Source: Lucinisca nassula (taxonomy: Eukaryota; Mollusca; Bivalvia; Lucinida; Lucinidae). Taken from it: a DNA stretch of 64,000 nucleotides. A model generated the notes under the pieces. That model was not told where the DNA came from, made no database searches, and saw nothing but the letters and a program-made list of their open reading frames with translations. Every line of letters begins with the position of its first letter. Within the stretch, counting starts at the first letter, position 1. Below are positions 36,701 to 48,700 of the stretch, piece after piece. The DNA is taken from the NCBI GenBank assembly GCA_963580285.1, contig OY757025.1, positions 115,571,900-115,635,899 on the forward strand, given 5' to 3'. The translations under genes were made by a program, and so were the position numbers.

Positions 36701-39700
36701 TAACCCTTTCTACAACTTATTTAATGTCATTGCTGCTGGTTTCTCGGAATGTGTGGCGGCCGTAAAAAGTCTCCCTGCCCTACATCATTGTGTAGTTTAT
36801 ATTTTCTTGTCCTTTTGGGATCATTGATTCCATTGTTGAATTTTGAAAATATTTTAGGGTCACTGATGAAGCCCAATTGGCCAAAACTAGCTAGTGTGGC
36901 CCAGAAAACATGTGCACTCCATATTTTCCAGTTCTGTGGTGTATTCCTTGCTTCCAAAGGATAACCCTTTCTGCAACTTATTCTCTGCACTCTAAGGCCA
37001 AGGTCTCCCGAAACCTGTTCTTTTAGGGCCAATAATGGCTTATCTGTAACCTATATCATTTAAGAATTTATGAAAATCGGTAGAGCATTTAATTACAGTC
37101 TACCAAATTTGTCTGGTGATCTGAGCTTTTTCATGACTGTTTGTTTTTTAAGGTTATAGGCTCCCACAAAAACTGTCAGCTTTTGACCAAAAATGGCTGC
37201 TTTGCAGCTTACATTTTGTTGACTTTAATCTAGTTATTAAAGTCAAATTGGTGTTTAAGATACATTTATGGTGAGGGGACATTGCTTTCCTCTGAAAACA
37301 TTCTTATTTATACCAGCATTCAGGGTACGTCTGCAGAAAATATGAAATATTACATACTCTGTAAACAATATAAGACAGACACTGGTAATGGAAGGTAAAT
37401 CTGAATGTATGTCATACAAGTAACATGCACAGCATGTGACAGCAGTTACATGATAGTCCTTTAATTCATCAATGAAAAACATTCCCGTTTGCCCAGCAAG
37501 TAATGATGGTCGTGCTCATACACATCCTGTGCGAGTATGCACAGTACTTTGATTACATTGATTTTCTCACCTTATTTTATCGATTAAAGTTTATTTTTCA
37601 ACATCCTCCACATCGTTAACCGCCAAAACATCAGCATTTTTGATAGCATTATTGTGTCTAAAATAAAGTGGTGTGTAGTTTTCTCTGGTTAACAATGTGG
37701 ACGACCATGCAATTTTCCTTTGTACTCCACAGGGGTCTTCACTTTTTCCATAGGCGCAATATTACACATGACCAGTAGTGCATGTATTCAACCAGAAATT
37801 TTGTTACGAAAACGCATGCGGATGAAAAAGTAAAGATTTGGCCAACAAACCAGATATTTGGTCACCTTATGAGTGTATTTTGATTAGTTTTTGTTGACTT
37901 CAAGAATTAGCTCTTTCAGTAGGCACTATGCAATAGAAAACTGTAACCCGTCCTTTGTTTCACAATCCAGCAAGGAGTCGAAAAAGTGGAGACAGAAGGG
38001 CAAAGAGGGAAGACCCTGATCAGACTGCTCCTTTAGGAGCAGTCTGATCAGGGTCTTCACTGTTTGCTTACGCCTATCTGTCCCAATACTTAGGATAATT
38101 ATGGTAACAAAGTTTAAGGTGGACCCTAAACATATACATATTATAAAGAAGAAAGACCATAAATGTCAATTTTTCTATAAAATCTATATATAATTGTTCA
38201 GATACAACACATTTGTTTAGGGGACCTGCCCGTTGGGCCTAGGAGAAATAGATTGGGCTACATGTTTTTTTCCATGCAGAGCTGAAACCGACTGCACAGG
38301 AGTACTGGTAAAGTGCTTAGAAGGTCTAAGCCTGCCCAGGCAAAGTGGTGCAAGTTGGACTGTCCATGCATATAAACACACTATTTGTTTCAATGGGTAG
38401 CAGGGCTTGCGGTATCATTTTATTTCAATGTCGGGTAAAAGTCCCACAATACTGGAAGCAACGTCTCCAAAATGACCTTTAGAGTGTTGACGGGAATGTT
38501 AAGCCCCAAATCAAACAAACAAACATATACAAAAGAAGAAATTCCATAAATGGCCATTTTTCTACAAAATCTCTACTTTTTTTATTTGGATATAACACAG
38601 CTGTTCAACTAACATGGATACAACATGGTTGTTTAACAAAATCTCTACTTTTTTTATTTGGATATAACACAGCTGTTCAACTAACATGGATACAACATGG
38701 TTGTTTAACAAAATCTCTACTTTTTTTATTTGGATATAACACAGCTGTTCAACTAACATGGATACAACATGGTTGTTTAACAAAATCTCTACTTTTTTTA
38801 TCTGGATATAACACAGCTGTTCAACTAACATGGATACAACATGGTTGTTTAACAAAATCTCTACTTTTTTTATCTGGATATAACACAGCTGTTCAACTAA
38901 CATGGATACAACATGGTTGTTTAACAAAATCTCTACTTTTTTATTTGGATATAACACAGCTGTTCAACTAACATGGATACAACATGGTTGTTTAACAAAA
39001 TCTCTACTTTTTTTATTTGGATATAACACAGCTGTTCAACTAACATGGATACAACATGGTTGTTTAACAAAATCTCTACTTTTTTTATTTGGATATAACA
39101 CAGCTGTTCAACTAACATGGATACAACATGGTTGTTTAACAAAATCTCTACTTTTTTATTTGGATATAACACAGCTGTTCAACTAACATGGATACAACAT
39201 GGTTGTTTAACAAAATCTCTACTTTTTTATTTGGATATAACACAGCTGTTCAACTAACATGGATACAACATGGTTGTTTAACAAAATCTCTACTTTTTTT
39301 ATTTGGATATAACACAGCTGTTCAACTAACATGGATAAAACATGGTTGTTTAACAAAATCTCTACTTTTTTTATTTGGATATAACACAGCTGTTCAACTA
39401 ACATGGATAAAACATGGTTGTTTAACTAACACACTTTCGGCTCTAAACCAAAGCAATAGTGTTATAAAGAGGTTGTGGTGTATTTATGAAACTTATTAAC
39501 CTATTTAGTACCGGAAACCCCAAAACGGGTACCAGGGCAAACAGTGCAGGCCCAGATCAGATGCCGCAGTATGCTGCGTCTGATCAGGGCCTCCACTGTT
39601 TGCTAAAAGTTCAGCCATTTTCCAAATCAATTTTGAAGAAAACACAACCTGACACCCCTAAATTTTGAAATGGACTCCTGCTATATATAAGGAGGAAGAT

Positions 39701-42700
39701 TTCATTTGGTACAAAAAGGGTTAAGATGAGAACCTTTCGTTATAATACTGTGGCAGCTGAGATTCACCCCCAAGAGAATGTGTCAGTTCTTGAAGCATGG
39801 TCAGTGGCTTTGCGCGTGCATCATCACTCAACATATTCAGATAACTACACAGCCAGGCAGATATAACAACTGGCAAACCCAAAATCCTTGTCTTCACATA
39901 GTTCAGGATCATCTGAAAATAGAAGGACTTTTTTCAGTTTCAAGCTATTTCAACTATTAAGGGGAAATGCTACACCTTCAGGGGAGGCAACTTTTGTCTG
40001 CCAAAAAAAAAGCAGGTATATATATATATATATATTTTTTTTTTTTGCAGACAAAAATACCTGCAAAAGTATTTTTGTCAGACAAAAATACCTGCAAAAG
40101 TATTTTTGTCTCCCATGTCAATAGCGGTCAACACTTAAAGAAAATAATTCGCTCCTGAGGAGCAAATTCTTTCCTTGCTGGGTACTTGGTGGTATCTGAA
40201 GAATAATTTTCCTTATTTTTTTTTCAGATAAACCTATGTTGTGTTAAGGCCCCTGCCCACTGGGGCTAGCCCCTGCCCACAGGGGTTTGAAGAAACAGAT
40301 AGGCTGCATGATGCTTCTACGCAGAGCTGAAATCCTACCGCACAGGAGTACTGGTAAAAAGCTTAGAGGACCTAAGCCTGCCCAGGTAAAGTAGTGCGAA
40401 TCGGACCATCCATGCTTATAAACCCTATTGGTTTCATTGGGCAACAGGACAGGGCTTGTGATGTCATTCCATCTCAGTGTCGGGTAAAAGTCCCACAAAA
40501 TTGAAAGAAGCATCTCCAAAATGACCTATACAGTGTTGATGGGGACGTTAAACCTCAAATCAAACAAGAATTCCGCCGAAGGCTATGTCCCGCCTGTGGG
40601 GGCGCAAAGTCACCCAACCATGATATATAGGTTGTCAAGGTCAAACATAGATGCTTGCATAAAAGTTTCCATTCTTAAATGCAAGCTTGTACTTAGTACC
40701 ATTAATGAAGTTCTAATAATTCTTGAGAAATGAACTTAACCATTAGGGTGAACACTAGGGTGATCGCAACATTTTACAAAGTCAGTGAACCATGAAATTT
40801 AGGCCAAGGTCAAATATGGATGCTTGCATTTAAGTTGCCATCCCCAAACTCAAGTTTGTACCAAATATCATTAATGAAGCTCTTATAGTTCTTGAGAAAT
40901 AAACTTTACCATTAGGGTGAACCCTAGGGTGGTCGCAATATTTTACAAAGTCAGTGAACCATGAAATGTAGGTCAAGGTCAAATATGGATGCTTGCATGT
41001 AAGTTATCATCCCCAGACACAAGTTTGTACCAAGTATCATTAATGAAGCTTTTATAGTTCTTGAGAAATAAACTTGACCATTAGGGTGAACGCTAGGGTG
41101 GTCGCAATATTTTACAAAGTCAGTGAACCATGAAATGTAGGTCAAGGTCAAATATGGATGCTTGCATGTAAGTTGTCATCCCCAGACACAAGTTTGTACC
41201 AAGTATCATTAATGAAGCTCTTATAGCTCTTGAGAAATAAACTTGACCATTAGGGTGAACGCTAGGGTGGTCGCAATATTTTACAAAGTCAGTGAACCAT
41301 GAAATGTAAGTCAAGGTCAAATATGGATGCTTGCATGTAAGTTGCCATCCCCAGACACAAGTTTGTACCAAGTATCATTAATGAAGCTCTTATAGTTTTT
41401 GAGAAATAAACTTGACCATTAGGGTGAACGCTAGGGTGGTCGCAAATGTTGACACCTTGACGACAAACGGATGAACGAGCGGATGGACGAACGGACGGAA
41501 AACCGGGCGCCTATATCGCACCATGCTAATAGCAACAAAACCAAAGCCCATTGGGGCTTTGACAAATAGATAGGGCTGCATGATGCTTCCACAAAGAGTC
41601 ATGTGCAAATACATCTCTTTATGATGCTGTTCATTATGACATATTTTTGGATATAAGACAGATCTAAGATGAATCCCAAAAATGTATACTTCATATAGAA
41701 AATGGCCTGAAATGGTAACTATTGTTCATAATCTTTACATTTTTGTTTGGATATAAGACAGATTTTGATTTTAAGTCATCGTGGCTTAGAGAAACACACT
41801 GGGCTGAATGGTGCTTCCATGCAGAACTGAAACCTACCGAATTTGAGTACCGTTAACTAGTTAGAAGGTCTAAGTCAGCCCAGGAAAATGGATGTGAGAC
41901 AGGCCATTCTTTAAATCCTAGTGTTTCATTTGGCGGTAGGGCTTGCGGTGTTATTTCATTTCAATGTAATTACAGTAAAGGTTAAAGTCTCAAAATTAGA
42001 AGCAGTGTCTTGAAAATGACCCAAATAGTGTTGACAGGGATGTAAAACCTAACACAAACAAAATTTTGGGTTTCATGACCCATTCTAGATACATTCACCT
42101 ACATAAATGCAATTGTCCATCAGACATGAGCAAAAATCGGCATACCTTAGTAAAACAACCTTTCTGTTGCAAAACTTGGTGTCTCACATGTGATCCAAGC
42201 AAAGCTTGAACACAACGCAGTGACAGGTCTAACGATTTTTGAGTAAGCCCTCACATGCTTGTTTAATTGGTAAGGTTTCAACAGTATTATAAAGCGGCTG
42301 GAGTATATATGTCGGACCAGGAAAATTTATTTGAGATTAGGGAAGTTCTAGCCACTAATAGTGCTATGCCAGGAGGCAGAATGGGGAGGCATCTTTTCGG
42401 TGTTCTATATAATAAATGTATCTTGTTGTGCTCATCAGAATTGCCTCACTGAGGCAATTCTATTGAGTACACACAGGATACATTTTTAATACAGTACATA
42501 CAGCACAGGATAAAAGAAAAATTATTGCTTACTACTTCATATCTGTAGGAATTCCATAGGGACCCAATAATGAGTTTGACTCAGCCATGGTAAACAAGCC
42601 ATCGGTGTTCGAACCATCAACATTCTACTGTTTTGTTTTAACAGCCCAGACAACGTTACTTTAGGTCATTTTGTGCCAGTTAGTTTACCTATCCACACTT

Positions 42701-45700
42701 TTCCTTGGCAGGCTTATATCAAAGCAGTTAATCAGTACAGTGCTCTTCTTGAATCAATGGAAGGGAATGACCGTAGAAAATATTTCAGGATCATTCTCCA
42801 CGAAAGAATGTTGCCTACCCCAGCAGGTATCTAGCCCACTTCCTATGATCACCAGTCAGATGTGCATCCGACTGAGCTATGAGACCGGCACATTCTACTG
42901 TATGTGTAAACAAAATAATACATTACCTTAATGCTATCAACAGAGAGAGCTCCATGTTCCCAAGCAAACAAAACCTCCTGGATAGCATAAGGCGCATTGA
43001 TACAAATCTCATGCCACTTAGCTACACTGAAACAAAAGAGAATGTTCTGCATGAGAAAAACTAGATGTATACAAACCAGTTCTTAACTGTACTCTTCCTA
43101 CCTATTGCCTGACAAGTGGATATCATTTTGATTCTGTCAGGCCTTGGCTCACTTTCTTTTCTTCCATTTTGCCTTAGCCCCAGAAGGGGACACAGGTGGT
43201 GTACAATATACACACTCCAGCATTGCAGGATCAAAGCTTACACAGTAATGTTGTAACTAAGGTAGGGATCTTTAGCCTGCACAAAGGATGACTCTCCCTG
43301 CACACAGGGGCCTCAAGTTAGTGTCCCGATCTGAAGGAGGTGCATTTAATGACATTCATCCCTGCAAATGATGCCAATGGAGCATGTTCTAACGCCAAAA
43401 TTTTATCGTTACTGCCGGGTTATCGAACCAGGGGTCTCTAGCATCTGAGGCAAGTTTTGTTTGTTTTGGAGTTTTACGGCCCAGTCAACACTATTTAGGT
43501 CATTTTTGAGCCGGTCAGTTTACCTATCAACACTTTCCTGGGCAGGCTTATACGTAAGCGGTTAACCAGTACAGTGCACATTCTTTCGCCAGAAACTGAC
43601 AACTGCCCTTCTTGAATCAGCGGAAGGGAGAGAATGACCGTAGAAAAGATTTCATGATCAATCTCCACGAAAGAATGTTGCCGACCCCGGGAGTCGAACC
43701 CGCGTCCTCCTGATCACCAGTCAGACGCGCATCCGACTGAGCCACTGAGGCCGGCATCTGAGGCAAGTGCACTAACTACTAAGCTATCATGCCTATTTGT
43801 GAGTAAAAGTTTTTCATTTGTGCTAAAATTAAATTTCTGTAAAACAGTAGACCTATATAGAATATTTAATCCATTCAGTACAAGAAACCCCTAAACGGGT
43901 ACCAGGGCAAACAGTGCAGGCCCAGATCAGATGCCGCAAAACGCGGCATCTGATCAGGGCCTACACTGTTTGCAAAAAGTTAAGCCCTTTTCCAAATAAG
44001 ATTTGAAGAAAAACCAACCTGACACCCCTTAATTTTGAAATGGGTTCCTGGTATACATGAGGAAGATTCCATTTGGTACAAAAAGGGTTAATACGGAGGC
44101 AATTCTGAGGAGTACACACAGCATATATTTGTAGTATTAACCTTGTCCACTCTCTAGGCAAATTATGCAGATAAACAAAATTGATAAAATTCTTCATATT
44201 TGTCTTATTTTATTCTGAAAACAGGTTTTGACAGTTCATGCAAAGGGTCTCCAATGGAGACAATTTGCATGAAGTGTCAAATCCTGTTTTCTGAGAAAGT
44301 TAAGAAATATGTTGTCTGCTGTAAACATACCCAGCATGCAGAGCATTAAGAAATCTTAAACTATCATTTTTTGTTGTTTATCTCCAAAAATTCCCTAGAG
44401 ACTTTAGGGTTTGACTCAGGTATGTGAAACAAGCCATCGGTGTGTTTGTTTGATTCCCCTCAACACTATATAGGTTATTTTGGAAACGTTGCTTCCAATT
44501 TTGAGGGACTTTTACCTGGTATTGAGATGAAATTACATCTCAAGCCCTGCCGCCAGTGAAACCAATATGGTTTATATGCCTTTGTGGTCCAACTCACACC
44601 ACTTTGCCTGAGCAGGCTTAGACCTTCAAAGCTGTAGGTTTCAGCTCTGCATGGAAGCACTATGCAGCCCAATCTATTTCTCCAAGCCCCGATGGCGGGG
44701 GCCCTCAGCGGTGTTTAAGCCATTGAAGTTTCACTTTATAGATATCACTAAAAGCCATACCTTGAGGTTATCTCTGTGCCCTGTGTAAAAGCCTGAAGAA
44801 TGGCGTCAACTTTGTTGGAATCAACCGGCATACCGATATCAACTGACTTGTATTTGCCATCCTCGGGTAGGCAGCGCATAGCCCACTGAACAAAGAATGT
44901 GTCAAAACATTCAGCATGTGCTGTTAGAATCTGAAATAAAGTAAATACTAGAATTTATCAGGAGAAAAATATCTAAACCATACTATAATGCAACGTCTGA
45001 GTGACGGTAGCCCCAGATAAGAGGGGAAACCCACAATGTATGTTTTTTTGCAGAAATAGGAAAAATATCAGTATTTTTAGGACATAAAAAGTGCCTTATT
45101 TGAAGCTATGGCTGAAGTTTCCCTTACCTCCATTCCATAGACCTGTGTCACATGACACAACATCAAGAATGAGATGTCAAACAATAGAGATCTGATCTGT
45201 GCTGTCTTCCCCGGATCACTGCTACCATGCTTTGCAAATTCATTCACCCTGAAAAAGTTCAGATCAGCAATAAGCCATGTTAGCCCTTATCTTGCTGAAT
45301 ATTCAATTTAGCCACACCCATTTCTGACTTTGAACCAATCAGATTACTTGATGTAATTTATTCCAACAAATTCATAAACTGAAGGTCAAACAGTGTAGAT
45401 CCTGATCAGATTGCTTCTGATCTGGATCTACACTGTTTCCAAAGATAGGGGTTGTCGTGAACAGCATAATAAGAGTAAGACATATTGGGCTGCATGGTGC
45501 TTCCACACACAGCTGAAACCGACTGCACATGAGTACTGGTAAACAAGCCTGCACAGGCAAAGCGATGTGAGTCGGACCGTCCCTGCTTATAAACCCTATT
45601 GGGCGGGGCGCGGGAAAGTTTCTGAAAAGCACCCATTATCCATGGAGCATAAATATTTGTAAGATGAACGCCTCAATAAGGGGTTTTCAGTTGAAAAATT

Positions 45701-48700
45701 CCTTTCATGAAACTAAGCCGTTCTTATAAACATATCATTATTGATGTTTGAGTATAAACACATGTATGACAAAGGTGTCAGTAAAGGATTTTTAACTAGT
45801 GTAATTGTCACAAATTTTTTTTTTCATCCAAATATTTTTTTCTACAAAACTAAGATACTCTTGTTTAATTATGTCCCTTGAGGCTTAGGCTGACACGATT
45901 AATCGTATAATCGATTAATTGATCGATAAATTCCACAAAAATGATTATCAGTACTGATTTGCTTGTAATCAATTATTTGATAAGTGCAATTTACTACCCA
46001 AACTTGTGCCTAAAATAGCTGGATCAGTGGCAAACAGTGCAGACCCTGATGAGACGCCGCATTTTGGTCTACACTGTTTGCTCAGACCTGCATGTTCAAA
46101 TATACATATGGTAAAGTGCAACATATGGTAAGAGTTCTGCTCAGACAGAAAACCAGACAGGTAATATTATGACAAAAACCTTAGCGATTTCTAATCGATT
46201 ATCGATCGCAATGGCAGAACTGATAATCGATTATCTTTTCAGCTCCGATTAGCCAGCCCTACTTGAGGCCAAACCGAACTGATGAAATGTCTGGTACCAA
46301 AGACTTTTCTCTATGGACAAGTCTTTGTAATCTTACTATAGGTAAGCAATGGCCAAATGTTACATGCAACACTTAAGCAATTAAGGTAATTCTTTAACCC
46401 ATTTTGTACCAGAAACCCCAAAACGGGTACCCTGGCAAAAACATTGCAGGCCCAGATCAGACGCTACTGATCAGAGCCTACACTGTTTGCTCAAAGTTCA
46501 CTCATTTTCCAAATAAATTTTGAGGAAAACATAACCTGACATCCCTAAATTTTGAAATGAACTCAAGCTATATATAAGGAGGAAGATTCCATTTTGGTAC
46601 AAAAAGGGATAAAGATCATGTGACATTGTGTGAGTCAATATACTCACTGATGTATAAACAACATTACAATTCCAATACTTAGTTATGTTTTTTTTTGTAA
46701 ATGCACTGAGAATGTAAAAACTGTAAAATTCCTATATTAAGACCACCTTTGGGACTGTTCAAAAGTGGTCTGTGTGTGTGAATTCGGGTTTAACGTCGCT
46801 TTCAACAATTTTTCAGTCATGTCACGACAGTGTTGCGACAGGGAGCTCAATGCTCACTTTTATAGTGCTGGCACACTGAAGTATCATGTCCCAGACACAT
46901 TGCATGATACCACACCCAGTCACATTATCCTGACACTGGGTCGACCAGTCCTAGCTCTACCCCGTAAATCCGAGTGCCAAGCGAGGAGCAGCTAGTACCA
47001 TTTTTAACGACTTTGGTATGTCGCGGCCCGGGATCAAACCCGTGACCTCCCGTTGCTGGGAGCGGACACTCTACCAACTGAGCTATCGGGGCCGGTCAAA
47101 AGTGGTCTGAACAGCCCCTAAGGTGGTTCTTTAGTAGAGCCCAGTCAGCAAAGAATGTCAGGCCAATGCCAGGCCGTCAGTGATACCACATTGACACTGT
47201 CGGCCCAACATCGGGCAAACAGTGTCAATGTTGTATCGCTGTCGGCCTGGCGATGGCCTGCTGTTTTGTGCTAGCTCGGAGGACACTTTGTGTAGAAAAT
47301 GTTAAGAACATCTGGAACAATGCAAATATACTTTTAAAGCAGAATCATACCTAACTTCAACCTGTATTAAGCAAGCACCTAAAGGATATTCAAAGACTGC
47401 TTGCTTAAGACAGGTGCTTGCTTAACACAGTTGAGTTTTAATGCATTTGCCTTTCTTGGGAACTGAATACCTGCTTGCTTAACCCTTGTCCTGCTGAATA
47501 TTTAAATATGTCATGCCCACCACTGATTATCAGCCAATCAGATTACTTGATGTAAATTATTGCAACAAATTCATAAACTGGATGGCAAACAATGAAGATC
47601 CTGATCAGATGGCTTCTTCAGAAGCCATCTGATCTGGATCTACATTGTTTCAAAGATAAGGCATATCCGGGCTCAGCAGGACAAGGGTTAAGGCTTTTGT
47701 TTGCTTATTAGAGGTGGCCACTAAGACAGGTTTTACTGTATATGTCAGTAAAAACCATATGAAAAATGATCAAATCTAGTACAACTTACTTGATAAGTTT
47801 AAGGGCAAAGTTGTTGAGTTTCCCAGTGGCTGCTGCAGCAGCCAGAATTAGCTCAAAACTTTTCCCGGACACTAGCTGACATAGGACATTTAACAAGGCA
47901 TCCTGATTCTTGGAGTAGTCTGCATCTAAGGTCTGAAAAATGTAGAGACATTACATGCACGCATACTCGGGATAAAACAATCAACCCTCTTTATACTGAC
48001 ACTCGATATAATGAAAAAAACTTGTTAAATGACAATTTCAATGGATCAAATCTTTTGCTGAAGATAAATAGAGATAAGGAGAGATATTCAAGAATACTGT
48101 ATTTAAGGGGAATGGGAACACCTGGCAGATTTTTCAGCCATTTTTCAAAGGGAGATAACTTTCGGGACTTCCTGTTCACTTTTCTATAAGTCCTGTCCCA
48201 CTGAAAAAGGGGTCTACTACATGAGGAGCAAATTCTTCTCTTTAAGAGTTCACTCCTATTGACACAGGAGACAAAAATACTTTTGCAGGAGTTGCCCCCC
48301 CCCCTCCCCATTCCCCTTAACACTTCAAGAGACAAGTATTGTGGATACATTACTATAGTGCATTCTTTCATACCTCCAAAACATCTGATGAAAATTTGAG
48401 ATATGTAGTTGTCTTATTTATACTCCAAACATAGTTTTTGGGTGCTCGTTGGAGCACCTCAATGAGGCAGTTCTGGCGAGTACCCACAACCTATGTCTTG
48501 GGGCAGCAATAAGAACTATAATGTATACCCCTGTAAACCCCAGTTTTCTCCATATAAAGTGGGGTTTATAGGGGTATTCAATACAAAGACTTGTTTTTGT
48601 GATGATTTGTTAAAACTGCCTCACAGAGGCAATTCTAACAAATATCCACAACAACCATTGCAAACAAATGTTCTGGTTATTTTGTTAGAATTGCCTCGGT

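Larger units (their letters stand above)
30241..37958. mobile_element. 7.7-kb TIR element packed with nested satellites
   Basis: Perfect 21-bp inverted termini start ACAAAGGACGGGTTACAGTT. A further GTGCCTAC block is conserved ~10 nt inside both ends. It interrupts MITE-3, which fixes the boundaries. There is no credible transposase frame. Sub-terminal zones (30260-30640, 37230-37930) are unique in the window. The middle is satellite DNA listed separately. The superfamily is unknown; it could be a large non-autonomous DNA transposon. Confidence 0.75.
30180..38105. mobile_element. MITE-3 split by the 7.7-kb element
   Basis: 30180-30240 is one MITE-3 end (CCGTAAAAATCTAAAAATTC, GGACTTGCTG). The rest (TTTCACAATCCAGCAAGGAG, core-A 38005-38068, CAATACTTAGGATAATTATG) follows at 37959-38105. 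The halves join in MITE-3 order. Confidence 0.7.

Noticed and set aside
38568..39430. CRISPR-like array
   Set aside because: Units are directly tandem without unique spacers and the DNA is eukaryotic.
38562..39499. Long repetitive frames on both strands
   Set aside because: Products of the 72-bp satellite, whose unit length is a multiple of three; no start context, splice or domain.
4173..47095. tRNA genes suggested by A/B boxes at SINE-A, SINE-C and SINE-D heads
   Set aside because: No acceptor-stem pairing or full cloverleaf; the sequences continue into SINE bodies and carry target-site duplications.
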